NCBI GenBank assembly: GCA_002700305.1
Contig: PACZ01000037.1
Location: 1-61,875 of the forward strand
Direction: 5' to 3'
DNA length: 61,875 nt
From: Hyphomonas sp.
GTDB lineage: Bacteria; Pseudomonadota; Alphaproteobacteria; Caulobacterales; Hyphomonadaceae
Part shown: positions 48,179 through 56,908 of the stretch, piece by piece
Numbering within the stretch: position 1 is the first letter of the stretch
Layout: the number at the start of each line of letters is the position of its first letter
Made by a program: the position numbers and the translations under genes
Notes under the pieces: model-generated
The model's database searches: none
What the model was told of the DNA's origin: nothing
Seen by the model: only the letters and a program-made list of their open reading frames with translations

Positions 48179-49432
48179 CTAGTCCGCTTCGGCGGGGATT
48201 GCGTCGCGGTTCACGGCAACCCCGCGCATGAAGGGTGCGAGCGAGATCAGCGTCAGGATGCCGGCGAGCAGGAAAGCGGCGCCTGCGAAGTGAACCGCCG
48301 CGCCTTCATGTGTGAAGGCAAACAGCACCCCATTCATGGTAAGCGGCCCGACAATCATGGCCATCGCGTTCAGGCTGGACGAAGCGCCCTGCAGCTCACC
48401 TTGCGCATTTGCGGGTGTGACGGTCGACATCAGGGAGTTCAGCGAGGGAGACGCGACGCCGCCGAGCGCGCCGAACGGGATGATCGCATAGACCATCCAC
48501 CCATGGCTGGCGAAAGCATAGGCGAACAGGGCGACGACGTTCACGCCGAAGCCGAGCAATGCCGTCTTCACCGTTCCGATCCGGTCGAGGATCAGGCCCA
48601 TCAGGCCGGCCTGCACGACGGCGGCACCGACGCCGACGAGGCCAAGCGAAAAGCCGATTTCCTTCGGCGTCCAGTCGTACCGGATTTCCGAATAAACGTT
48701 CCAGGTGGAAGGGAAGACCGTATGCGCCAGCATGAAGATGCCGGCGGCGATCAGGAACCAGCCGACATGCGGAAGTTTTGAGAAATGTTTCACGGCGCCC
48801 AGCGGATTGGCGCGCCGGATGTCGAAGGTGCGGCGGTTTTCCGGAGCCAGCGATTCCGGCAGCACAATCAGGCCGTAGAGGAAGTTGATCAGGGCAAGTC
48901 CTGCGCCCGCAAAGAAGGGCGCGCGCGGGTCGATCTCTCCCAGAAAGCCGCCGATTACCGGGCCGAACACAAAGCCGAACCCGAACGCCGCCCCGATCAT
49001 GCCGAAGGCGCGTCCCCGGTCCTGCGATGTCGTCACATCGGCGATATAGGCATTGGCGGTGGAATAGGTGGCGCCGGAAATGCCGGAAAGGGCCCGGCCC
49101 AGAAACAGGAGCCAGATATTGTGGGCAAAGCCCATGATCAGGAAATCGAGCGCCAGGGTCGAAATAGATGCCAGAAGGACGGGCCGCCGGCCAAACTTGT
49201 CCGACAAGGCGCCCATGACCGGGCCGAACAGGAAATTCATCACGGCATAGGTCGCCGCCAATGGGCCGAGCCACAGCGTGGCTTGCTCTGACGTGACATG
49301 CGCCAGCTCCCGGATCAGCGCCGGGATCACGGGAATGATCAGTCCAAAAGCCAGCATATCCAGCGCAACCGTCACGATCACGAAGAAGAAGGCATTCTTG
49401 CCGTGTTTTCTGGGAGGTGCGCTGTCAGTCAT
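48179..49432 (-). CDS. MFS transporter (TetA/TCR-like drug efflux type)
   Basis: Transporter of 417 residues with 12 helices. Motif A is complete between helices 2 and 3 (GALSDKFGRRPVLL), and DMLAFGLIIPVIPALI in helix 1 and SGISGATYSTANAYIADVT in helix 4 match the TetA/multidrug antiporter group. The C-terminal half ends with a hydrophobic helix and a short polar tail. The substrate is unknown. The ATG used (MTDSAPPRK) is 52 codons inside the open frame, where membrane-protein character begins. It is divergent from the GNAT gene. Confidence 0.88.
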   Translation of the reverse strand: MTDSAPPRKHGKNAFFFVIVTVALDMLAFGLIIPVIPALIRELAHVTSEQATLWLGPLAATYAVMNFLFGPVMGALSDKFGRRPVLLASISTLALDFLIMGFAHNIWLLFLGRALSGISGATYSTANAYIADVTTSQDRGRAFGMIGAAFGFGFVFGPVIGGFLGEIDPRAPFFAGAGLALINFLYGLIVLPESLAPENRRTFDIRRANPLGAVKHFSKLPHVGWFLIAAGIFMLAHTVFPSTWNVYSEIRYDWTPKEIGFSLGLVGVGAAVVQAGLMGLILDRIGTVKTALLGFGVNVVALFAYAFASHGWMVYAIIPFGALGGVASPSLNSLMSTVTPANAQGELQGASSSLNAMAMIVGPLTMNGVLFAFTHEGAAVHFAGAAFLLAGILTLISLAPFMRGVAVNRDAIPAEAD

Positions 49433-49529
49433 GGCGGGCAGGTTTGGCCCCGCCCGCCGGATGGGGCAATCGGTTTTGACGCTGGGTGATGGATTGTCGA
49501 AGCGGCGAGGCGGGCGCAGGATCGCCTTC

Positions 49530-50132
49530 ATGACGGAGGGCATTCCGATTACTCGCCATCCGGCCCCGCCGGAGCAGGTTGAACGCATCCGCGCGGCGGT
49601 TCGCGAGGCGGAGCAGTTGAACGATTCTCGCTTGGCCAGACCTGAGGATGCCGAGGGACTTTATGCCTTGTTTTCAGAGCCCAAGGTCAACGCGCCGATC
49701 TATTCGCTGCCGCGCCCGCTGACCGTCGAGACGGTCCGCCTGTTCATTGAGGATCACGTCGCCCAGCAGGCGCGCGGGGAGGGGCTGTTGTTCGTCCGGG
49801 ACACCGGCGGCGGGCAGATCATGGGCTATTCCGACATTCAGGTCTGGCCGGAATGGGCAGCGGGCGAAATCGGCGGCGGCCTGCATCCGTCCCTTCACTC
49901 CAGGGGCACTGGCACGCAAGGTGCCGCGCAGACCTTCACCTGGATGTTCGAGGCGCTGCACCTGGACCTGATCTGCGAAACGGCCAGTCTGGAGAATGTG
50001 ATCACCCAGCGCATGCTGGATGGCATGGGCTTTCACCGAAAGGGGCAGGTGACCTCCAGGCGGCCAGACGGCACGACGCGGGAATCGCTCGTGTGGGAAA
50101 TGACGCGCCAGGAATGGACGGCGTCCCACTGA
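49530..50132 (+). CDS. GNAT-family N-acetyltransferase
   Basis: Acetyl-CoA-dependent transferase of 200 residues of the RimJ/RimL-like type. LARPEDAEGLYALFSEPKVN begins the fold, IMGYSDIQVWPEWAAGEIGGGLHPS is the strand 4 and pyrophosphate-binding region, and ASLENVITQRMLDGMGFHRKG is the typical C-terminal motif. The acceptor is unknown. It starts on an ATG with GGAGG after it rather than before it, and the upstream open frame is a shadow of the MFS gene. It is divergent from the MFS gene. Confidence 0.85.
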   Translation: MTEGIPITRHPAPPEQVERIRAAVREAEQLNDSRLARPEDAEGLYALFSEPKVNAPIYSLPRPLTVETVRLFIEDHVAQQARGEGLLFVRDTGGGQIMGYSDIQVWPEWAAGEIGGGLHPSLHSRGTGTQGAAQTFTWMFEALHLDLICETASLENVITQRMLDGMGFHRKGQVTSRRPDGTTRESLVWEMTRQEWTASH

Positions 50133-50209
50133 TCCCCTTGGGGAGACACCTTAACAGCGCGCCCGATGCTGGATATGCATGAAGCTTCCAGAACTGGAGG
50201 ACGCGACAC

Positions 50210-50773
50210 GTGGGACTTTACATAACCGGTGCCATCCTGATCCTGCTGATCATCGGCGTGATCCTGATCTATAACGGGCTCGTGCATAAATCTCAGATGG
50301 CGGACAATGGCTGGTCCGATATCGATGTGCAGCTGAAACGCCGGGCAAATCTGATCCCGCAGCTCGTCAACACTGTGCAGGGCTATGCCACGCATGAGCG
50401 GGAACTGTTTGCCGACATTGCGGAGAAACGCGCCAGGGCGCTGGCCGCCGGCGATGACCTCTCCAGCAGGGGGGAAGCCGAAAGTGAGCTGTCCCGCCCC
50501 GTCGCAAGGCTGATGGCCGTGGCGGAGGATTATCCTGACATGAAAGCCAGCCAGAACTTTCTCGATTTGCAGCAGGAACTGGCCGACACCGAAGACAAGA
50601 TCGAAATGGCCCGGCGTTTCTACAATGGCGCGGTGCGCGAATTGAACACGCGCGTGCAGAGCTTCCCCGCCAACCTGCTGGCGGGCATGTTCGGGTTCCG
50701 CACGCGGGAATTCTTCGAAGTGTCCATGCCGGAGCGGGCGGTTCCGAAAGTCGACCTCGGAGGCGCTGGCTGA
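50210..50773 (+). CDS. lemA: LemA family protein
   Basis: Protein of 187 residues with an N-terminal transmembrane anchor (about 4-22) and a long helical body. The LemA wording is intact: [40 protein letters not shown], and [19 protein letters not shown]. Its cellular role is not settled. It starts with GTG; GGAGG about ten bases upstream supports this. The stop overlaps the ATG of the next gene, so LemA and the DUF2207 protein are translationally coupled, a pairing often seen with TPM- or DUF2207-type proteins. Confidence 0.92.
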   Translation: MGLYITGAILILLIIGVILIYNGLVHKSQMADNGWSDIDVQLKRRANLIPQLVNTVQGYATHERELFADIAEKRARALAAGDDLSSRGEAESELSRPVARLMAVAEDYPDMKASQNFLDLQQELADTEDKIEMARRFYNGAVRELNTRVQSFPANLLAGMFGFRTREFFEVSMPERAVPKVDLGGAG

Positions 50774-52482
50774 TGGTGCGGTACCTGCTGGCCACGCTTG
50801 CTGCCTGCCTGTTCGTTCTGGCGGCCGGGGCGGAGGAGAAGATCAACCGCTTCGATGTCGGTATCAAGGTGCAAAAGGATGGCGACATCATCGTCACCGA
50901 GACGATCAATGTAACCGTCGAAGGCAGGGACATCCGCCGCGGCATCTTCCGGGACCTGCCGCGCTACTACGCAGATGATGTAAAGCCCGGCGACAAGCTG
51001 CCCTATCAATATGATGTGCGCCGGGTGCGCCGCGACGGCCGCAAGGAGCCCTACACGGTCGAGCAGGAGGGGAATGCCTATCGTATCCGGATCGGTGATG
51101 CTGATGTGCTGCTGGACTATGGCGACCATACCTATGTCATCGAATACGAAGTGAAGAACCAGATCCGCTACTTCGATGACCATGATGAACTCTACTGGAA
51201 CGTCACGGGCAGCTACTGGCTGTTCCCGATCGAAGCGGCGTCGGCACGTGTGACTCTTCCGGACGGCGCCAACATCCTTGAGGCGGTCGCCTACACCGGC
51301 AAACGCGGCGAAACCGGCCGCGATTATGCCTACAGGCAGGAAAACGGCGTTCAGGTATTCGAGACGACCCGGCCGCTGGATCGCCGGGAAGGTCTCACTA
51401 TCGCCATTTCAGTACCGAAGGGAACGATTGCGCCGCCGTCCGTCGGGGACAAGGGCATGCTGTGGTGGTTGCGCAATGGCGCGCTGGCCATACTGGTCGC
51501 GTCATTCTGCGGTGTTTTCTGGTTCCTCCTGTCCGGTTTTCGGAAGGTGGGACAGGACCCGCCCAAGGGGCCGGTCTTTCCGCGCTATGAGCCGCCGGAA
51601 GGCTATTCGCCCGCGGCCGTCCATCACATCTATTATCGCGGTATGCGCGGTCATGGCGCCCTGATCTCGACCCTCATCGGCATGGGCGTGAAGGGATTGG
51701 TGGACATAGATGCTTCGAACAAGAAGGAAACGACCCTGACCCGCAAGCCGGGCAACGCGGCGGCAATCACGCCGGATGAAGCCATCCTCGACGCTGGCCT
51801 GTTTGGCGGGCGTACCGTGCGGACTCTCGGCGGCAAGTATGATGCAAGCTTTACCTCGGCCTATCAGAGCTTCCGCAAGTCCCTTTCGCGAAAATATGGC
51901 AGTGCATATTTCCGCTGGAACATCGGCTACACGCTGGCCGCCGCCGTGATGACGATTGCTGCCGTCGCCTTCGCGATTGTTCAGTCGACCAATTGGTCGG
52001 GCCTACATACGCTCGTGGTTCTGGCATTTGCGGCGCTGAATGGCCTCTTCATGTACCTCATGCCGGCCCCGACGGTGAAGGGGCAGAAAATCCGTACAGA
52101 AATCGAGGGTTTCAGGCTTTACCTCGAAACGGCCGAGAAGCTCCAGATGAATGCCGTGAAAGTGGGCAGCGATGCGCCGCCGCCGATGAGCTTGAAGCGG
52201 TATGAGCGTTTCCTGCCCTATGCGGTTGCGCTGAATGTCGAGAAACCGTGGACCAAATACTTTGAGGACCAACTACCCACAGAGGCTGAAAACTACAGCC
52301 CGGCCTGGGGGCATTTTGGCAGCCGGTCCTTCCGCAATGTCGGCGGGATGAACGATGCCATCATGTCCAGTATGAGCACCGGGGTTTCCAGCTCGCTGCC
52401 ACAAAGTTCGAGTTCGTCCGGTGGGGGCGGAGGGGGCTCGTCCGGTGGCGGCGGCGGTGGCGGCGGGGGCGGCGGCTGGTAG
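50773..52482 (+). CDS. DUF2207 membrane protein with Gly/Ser-rich tail
   Basis: Protein of 569 residues. A signal peptide (about 1-20) is followed by a beta-rich outside domain with the DUF2207 pattern [26 protein letters not shown] and [12 protein letters not shown], then a transmembrane helix near residue 238, a cytoplasmic part, and two further helices around 385-435. The chain ends in a low-complexity Ser/Gly tail (from about residue 537), as in related proteins. It overlaps lemA by one base and is probably part of the same membrane complex (inference). Confidence 0.9.
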   Translation: MVRYLLATLAACLFVLAAGAEEKINRFDVGIKVQKDGDIIVTETINVTVEGRDIRRGIFRDLPRYYADDVKPGDKLPYQYDVRRVRRDGRKEPYTVEQEGNAYRIRIGDADVLLDYGDHTYVIEYEVKNQIRYFDDHDELYWNVTGSYWLFPIEAASARVTLPDGANILEAVAYTGKRGETGRDYAYRQENGVQVFETTRPLDRREGLTIAISVPKGTIAPPSVGDKGMLWWLRNGALAILVASFCGVFWFLLSGFRKVGQDPPKGPVFPRYEPPEGYSPAAVHHIYYRGMRGHGALISTLIGMGVKGLVDIDASNKKETTLTRKPGNAAAITPDEAILDAGLFGGRTVRTLGGKYDASFTSAYQSFRKSLSRKYGSAYFRWNIGYTLAAAVMTIAAVAFAIVQSTNWSGLHTLVVLAFAALNGLFMYLMPAPTVKGQKIRTEIEGFRLYLETAEKLQMNAVKVGSDAPPPMSLKRYERFLPYAVALNVEKPWTKYFEDQLPTEAENYSPAWGHFGSRSFRNVGGMNDAIMSSMSTGVSSSLPQSSSSSGGGGGGSSGGGGGGGGGGGW

Positions 52483-52486
52483 GTTT

Positions 52487-52501
52487 TCCTGCCTGGCAGG
52501 A
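52487..52501 (+). terminator. Short hairpin after the lemA-DUF2207 pair
   Basis: TCCTG-CCTGG-CAGGA, four bases after the stop, could act as a weak terminator; no T run follows. The 100 bases up to the next start are AT-rich. Confidence 0.3.
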
Positions 52502-52602
52502 TGTCCGAAAAATGAAATTTTCAGGGCAGTGCAATTTTATGATTGCGCGGAAAGAAAAGTGAGATTACGGGGCGAAAATATACCGGACTCGCGAGGCGCC
52601 CC

Positions 52603-52980
52603 ATGTCTGTTACGCACTTCCTCATCGAGATGTCCGGCTGGGCCGGCGCTGTTCTCATCCTGATCGCATACCTGCTTTTGTCGGCTGGCAAGATGGATGG
52701 CCGTTCGAAAGCCTACCAGGTGATGAACGTCATCGGGGCGACCGGTTTCATCGTCAACAGCGGCTATAATGGTGCGATCCCGTCGACCACGATCAATGTG
52801 ATCTGGGTCGGTATCGGCTTCTACACGCTGTGGCAGGGCCGCCGCCTGACTGAGCGTCCGGGCGCACCCTATCTCTCAGAAGAGGCCGCCACGGCCGACG
52901 CCGGCGGTGAAACGTTTGGCGCCATCCCGGGTTTCGCCCATCTCGATGACGGTCAAGCCACCTGCGATCTCCCGGCGTAG
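52603..52980 (+). CDS. CBU_0592-like small membrane protein
   Basis: Protein of 125 residues with three predicted helices; MSVTHFLIEMSGWAGAVLILIAYLLLS and GKMDGRSKAYQVMNVIGATGFIVNSGYNGAIPST match the CBU_0592 family of membrane proteins, function unknown. The final 42 residues are hydrophilic and unusual. They are read from DNA that is the antisense of the end of the following crotonase gene (105-base overlap), which suggests loss of the original stop. The ATG used lies 20 codons inside the open frame. Confidence 0.78.
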   Translation: MSVTHFLIEMSGWAGAVLILIAYLLLSAGKMDGRSKAYQVMNVIGATGFIVNSGYNGAIPSTTINVIWVGIGFYTLWQGRRLTERPGAPYLSEEAATADAGGETFGAIPGFAHLDDGQATCDLPA

Positions 52981-53658
52981 CGCTTCTTCCATCGGCAGCG
53001 ACCACTGCGCCAGGGCCGAGGCGCGATCTGTCCGCATACAGATTTGCGGGAAGCCAGCAATGCGCCGGGCAATCTCCCTGGCCATTGGCAGGGCGGTGTC
53101 TTCGCCGGACAAATAGTTCGCCAATCCGAACGACAGGGCTTCTTCCGCACCGACCTCGCGGCCGGTGAGGATCATGTCCATCGCGCGGGAGGCCCCGATC
53201 AGGCGCGGCAGGCGGATGGTGCCGCCATCGATCAGCGGTACGCCGAACCGGCGGCAGAAAACGCCGAACTTTGCGCCGGGTGAGGCCACGCGCAGGTCAC
53301 ACCAGCAGGCGAGTTCCAGTCCGCCCGCGACGGCGTAACCGTCTACCGCGGCGATCACCGGTTTGGACAAGTCAAGCCGCGACGGCCCCATCGGACCATA
53401 GTCGCCATCGGGCACCGATTTGTTTCCCCGGCCGGCGGCAACGGCCTTCAGGTCGGCGCCCGCGCAGAAATTGCCGCCTGTTCCGGTCAGGATGGCGACA
53501 GACAGCGCCTCATCCGCATCGAATGCCTTGAAGGCTTCGTAGAGCGCATCGGCCGTTGGACGATCGACAGCATTGCGGGCGGCGGGCCGGTCGATGGTGA
53601 CGATCAGGATGTTGCCATCGGTTTCAGTCCGGATGCCGGAAGGGGCGGGGGCGGTCAT
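52876..53658 (-). CDS. Crotonase-family enzyme (enoyl-CoA hydratase/isomerase-like)
   Basis: CoA-dependent enzyme of 260 residues. The oxyanion-hole motifs GNFCAGADLKAVA and AVDGYAVAGGLELACWCD are present, with one catalytic-type Glu (in LELA), but the second acid found in hydratases is replaced (VFCRRFGVPLIDGGT). So it need not be a hydratase; hydrolase, isomerase or other crotonase chemistry is possible. AAAGGAG six bases before the ATG decides the start. It is the last gene of a tight operon with two alpha/beta hydrolases and a DUF4336 protein. Confidence 0.87.
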   Translation of the reverse strand: MTAPAPSGIRTETDGNILIVTIDRPAARNAVDRPTADALYEAFKAFDADEALSVAILTGTGGNFCAGADLKAVAAGRGNKSVPDGDYGPMGPSRLDLSKPVIAAVDGYAVAGGLELACWCDLRVASPGAKFGVFCRRFGVPLIDGGTIRLPRLIGASRAMDMILTGREVGAEEALSFGLANYLSGEDTALPMAREIARRIAGFPQICMRTDRASALAQWSLPMEEALRREIAGGLTVIEMGETRDGAKRFTAGVGRGGLF

Positions 53659-53672
53659 GTCAGTCTCCTTTG

Positions 53673-54374
53673 TCAGCGGACCAGCCAGGCAAAGGCCTGG
53701 CGCAGGAAAGCTTCTCCGCCGGTCGGGATCCACTCGCCATGGGCCATGATAATCCTGTCGGGATGGGTCGCCGCGACCTTGTCGAAGGCGTCACGCGCAG
53801 GTTTTCGGTTGATGAAGCTGAGCCGCCATTCGAGAGGGGCATACCCCTTGCCAACGACAATGCCCCAGGGCTTTGCGAACAGCCCTTTCCAGCCTTTCCA
53901 GTTTTGCTCAAGGAAACTTTCGCTGAAATGCTCGGACAGGTCGGCGAATATGGCTGTTCCGCTCGGCCGGTGGACAAAGGCGATCTCGTCCATGAAGAAA
54001 GAGCCCCGGAACCAGGCCTGCTCAAACACGCCCTGCCAGGCGTCGGGCGGGGTGTCTTCCAGGGGTGGCTGAAAGGGCAGGTCCTTCCGCTTGCGGATCG
54101 TGCTCGCCGGTCCCCATAGCTTGGCGTCCGGATACGCCTCGTGCCATTCGGTGAGGTAAAGGTGGTGGATCTTGTTGGGGCTGACGAGGTGGGCGACCGG
54201 GCCCAGCGCGTCCACTTCCGCCTTGAGCTCCGGCGTCAGGGCCACGGGCGACCAGACCCAGAGCGCGCCATCCGGCAGGCGGATGATGATCGACCGGGTC
54301 GGATAGGGAAACCCGTGGAAGTCTACAATCGGGCCTTCGGTGAGCCAGACATCCGTGTCGATCTTCTCCAGCAT
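53673..54374 (-). CDS. DUF4336 family (metallo-beta-lactamase-fold-like) protein
   Basis: Protein of 233 residues of the DUF4336 family, distantly related to metallo-beta-lactamase folds: TDVWLTEGPIVDFHGFPYPTRSII and VAHLVSPNKIHHLYLTEWHEAYPDAKLWGP, then HPDRIIMAHGEWIP. Part of the usual HxHxDH metal site is missing, so enzyme activity is doubtful. CAGGAG seven bases before the ATG fixes the start. The A of this ATG is the last base of the stop of the preceding hydrolase gene. Crotonase follows 14 bases later. Confidence 0.75.
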   Translation of the reverse strand: MLEKIDTDVWLTEGPIVDFHGFPYPTRSIIIRLPDGALWVWSPVALTPELKAEVDALGPVAHLVSPNKIHHLYLTEWHEAYPDAKLWGPASTIRKRKDLPFQPPLEDTPPDAWQGVFEQAWFRGSFFMDEIAFVHRPSGTAIFADLSEHFSESFLEQNWKGWKGLFAKPWGIVVGKGYAPLEWRLSFINRKPARDAFDKVAATHPDRIIMAHGEWIPTGGEAFLRQAFAWLVR

Positions 54375-55285
54375 CAATTTTCTCCTGCAGGCGTGGTTTG
54401 ACCCAGAAAGGGGACGATCCTGTTCAACAGGACCGGCATGACGGCTTCTGAGAGGTCGTGCCCCCATTTTTCAATGATCTCGATTTTTGCGCCGGGGACC
54501 CGCCGGGCAATATCCTGTCCTGCGGCGGGAAGGATCAGCGTGTCCATTTCGCCGTGCAGGACCAGTGTCGGAACGTCGAGCGTGGCGAGGCGCTCATGCC
54601 AGCGCGGCTGGGCCAGAATGGCTGCGTATTGCCGGGCTGTTCCCATCGGCCTGTCAGAGCGCTGCATGGCGGCAATCGCATTGGTACGGATTTCATCGTC
54701 CGGCGTGCGGATGTCCGGATGAGAGCCATAGACCGCGCGTCCCTTGACGGCGAGGTCTGCGATGGCGTCCGGCGTACGTTCCTCAGGCACAGCAGTCAGT
54801 GCGGCGGTGGCTTCCGGTGTCGCAGGCGGCAGGGACGGGTCCCCGGACGTGGTCATGACCGGGATAAGCGTGCGGACGCGTTCGGGATGGTTCAGCGCCA
54901 TCAGCTGCACAATCATGCCGCCCATGGAGACGCCCATCACATCCGCCTGGTCCGCGCCGAGGGCTTCGATCAGCGCCGCTGCATCGGCGGCCATGTCGTC
55001 CAGCAGGTAGGGGACTTTCTTATGCATCGGTTCTCCGGCAGCGATCCCTTTCACGATGTCGCGCGGCGAAGGAGGTGTCTGGCCTTCGAGTTCCGTTGTC
55101 AGGCCAATATCGCGATTGTCGAAGATCACGACCCGGCGCCCGGCATCTGTCAGCCCCCGGATGAGACTTTCCGGCCAATTGGTCAGCTGGCTTGAAAACC
55201 CCATGACGAGCAACATCATCGGATCATCCTTCGACCCGAACTCTTCATACTCGATGTCGATGCCGTTGGCCTGAATCTTTGCCAT
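54374..55285 (-). CDS. Alpha/beta hydrolase (paralogue 2)
   Basis: Serine hydrolase of 303 residues. Nucleophile elbow GVSMGG with Ser120, oxyanion region VMGFSSQLTNWP, conserved FDNRDIGLTT, LHGEMDTLILP for the acid loop and EKWGHDL for the catalytic His. This group includes esterases and polyketide or aclacinomycin-type methylesterases; the substrate is unknown. About half of its residues match the neighbouring hydrolase at 55340, including long identical stretches (QLMALNHPERVRTLIPVM), so the two are tandem duplicates. Confidence 0.9.
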   Translation of the reverse strand: MAKIQANGIDIEYEEFGSKDDPMMLLVMGFSSQLTNWPESLIRGLTDAGRRVVIFDNRDIGLTTELEGQTPPSPRDIVKGIAAGEPMHKKVPYLLDDMAADAAALIEALGADQADVMGVSMGGMIVQLMALNHPERVRTLIPVMTTSGDPSLPPATPEATAALTAVPEERTPDAIADLAVKGRAVYGSHPDIRTPDDEIRTNAIAAMQRSDRPMGTARQYAAILAQPRWHERLATLDVPTLVLHGEMDTLILPAAGQDIARRVPGAKIEIIEKWGHDLSEAVMPVLLNRIVPFLGQTTPAGEN

Positions 55286-55339
55286 GTGTCTCTTCCTCCT
55301 GCTTCTTGTTTCTTCTGACGGGGCTTGCGTTCCCGCGTT

Positions 55340-56248
55340 TTATGCACGTGCCAGAAATGGAAGGACCTGGTCGAGCAGGTCCGGTACGACCGCTTCCGGC
55401 AGGTCGTGGCCCCATTTCTCGATCAGCTTGAAGTCCGCTTCCGGTATCCGCCGGGCGATGTCGCGCCCACAGTCTGGCGGAATCAGCCGGTCCATTTGTC
55501 CGTGCAGCACAAGTGTGGGCTTCCGGACGGTCTCAAGCCGGTCGTGCCACCGCGGCTGGGCCAACAGGGCGGCGAATTGCCGGGCAAGACCAAGCGGGCG
55601 GTTCGCGCGTTGCACATCAGTGATCGCAGCCGCCCGCAGCTCGTCATCCGAGGCCCGCAGGTCCGGATGAGACCCGATGGCGTGATAGGTCTTCACTGCC
55701 AGATCGCCGATCGCCTCCAAGGTCTCGCTTTCCGGTTCTGCCGTCAGGGCTTCGAGCGCTTCCGGTTGCGCAGGCGGCAGGTCCGGATCTCCGGATGTGG
55801 TCATGACCGGAATGAGTGTCCGCACCCGCTCCGGATGGTTGAGTGCCATCAACTGGACGATCATGCCGCCCATCGACAGGCCGAGCGCGTCAGCCTGTTC
55901 GGCGCCCAACGCCTCAATCAGCGCAGCGGCGTCGGCGGCCATATCGTCGAGAACATAAGGTACGCGTTCATGCACCGGCTCGCCCTCGGCCGCCCCCTGC
56001 ATGAGCGCCTCCATGGGCGGTGGGACACAATCTTCGAGGGCCGGATCATCGATTGCCGTTGTGAGTCCGATATCGCGATTGTCAAACACAACCACCCGGC
56101 GGCCTGCATCCGCCAGGGCTTGCTTGAAACGGTCCGGCCATTCCGTCATCTGGCCCATATAGCCAGACACCAGAAGGATCATCGGATGGTCAGGTGAGCC
56201 GGTCTCTTCATATTCGATTTCAAGACCGTTTGCTCTGACACGCGGCAT
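55340..56248 (-). CDS. Alpha/beta hydrolase (paralogue 1)
   Basis: Serine hydrolase of 302 residues, the first gene of the operon. Nucleophile elbow GLSMGG (Ser125), FDNRDIGLTTA, LHGQMDRLIPP and EKWGHDLPEAVV. It differs from the downstream copy mostly in the lid region (about 62-95, AIDDPALEDCVPPPMEALMQ), where substrate choice is usually set. A ribosome site (AAGGAGA) precedes the ATG. The 50-base gap to the next gene contains no terminator. Confidence 0.9.
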   Translation of the reverse strand: MPRVRANGLEIEYEETGSPDHPMILLVSGYMGQMTEWPDRFKQALADAGRRVVVFDNRDIGLTTAIDDPALEDCVPPPMEALMQGAAEGEPVHERVPYVLDDMAADAAALIEALGAEQADALGLSMGGMIVQLMALNHPERVRTLIPVMTTSGDPDLPPAQPEALEALTAEPESETLEAIGDLAVKTYHAIGSHPDLRASDDELRAAAITDVQRANRPLGLARQFAALLAQPRWHDRLETVRKPTLVLHGQMDRLIPPDCGRDIARRIPEADFKLIEKWGHDLPEAVVPDLLDQVLPFLARA

Positions 56249-56339
56249 GGCCGTCTCCTTCCGGAAGCTGATTTCGGCTCACACTAGGAGACCCGGCTCA
56301 AACCTCAAGCGTGCCGTTGGAGATTGCCATGAATGTTTG

Positions 56340-56825
56340 TCAGTCGTCCTTCTGATTGACGAAAATCAGAATGATGCCGCTGGCGGCGTGATACATGAAG
56401 GCCCCTTCAAAGGAGCCAATGCCGACCTGGCCCTGCCACATCTGCAGCAAGGCGGCACCGAAGACCTGGAATATGCCGAACCACACGATCAGCGCCAGGC
56501 AACAGCCCGCAATGGCCCAGGTCTTTGCGGCATTGAATCCGTCGACCGGGCCATCAGCCATTTTCCACATGTCGAAAGCACCTTTGAGGCAGACCAGGCC
56601 GACAAGCAATTCGCCCGTCATGATCCCGATCAGAGCCAGTTTGACGAGTAGTGGCGATGTGATCGCCGGCACGACCAGGTTTGGATAAGCCGGACTGTCC
56701 GCCTGGCTCAGCACGGCGCTCACCGCCATCTGGGCATATTCCCAGTTCACGGCGTTCGAGATGAAATAGAACAGGCCCTGAAGGCCTACAAAGACAATCA
56801 GGACTATCTTTAGATATCGGATCAT
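56340..56825 (-). CDS. DUF2165 family membrane protein
   Basis: Small integral membrane protein of 161 residues with four helices. MIRYLKIVLIVFVGLQGLFYFISNAVNWE at the start and KTWAIAGCCLALIVWFGIFQVFGAALLQMWQ near the end match DUF2165, function unknown. AAGGGGG lies before the ATG. It may be read together with the hydrolase operon, about 90 bases downstream on the same strand. Confidence 0.85.
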   Translation of the reverse strand: MIRYLKIVLIVFVGLQGLFYFISNAVNWEYAQMAVSAVLSQADSPAYPNLVVPAITSPLLVKLALIGIMTGELLVGLVCLKGAFDMWKMADGPVDGFNAAKTWAIAGCCLALIVWFGIFQVFGAALLQMWQGQVGIGSFEGAFMYHAASGIILIFVNQKDD

Positions 56826-56908
56826 TGTTTCCCCCTTCCGGAACACGCCTGACCCTGGCACCGAAGGTGCGTCAGGCCATTCGCAAGGTCCATGGGAGGA
56901 AGTGGGAC

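Noticed and set aside
52421..52481. Tandem repeat in the Gly/Ser codons of the DUF2207 gene
   Set aside because: Low-complexity tails are normal for this protein family, so it was not called a separate repeat.
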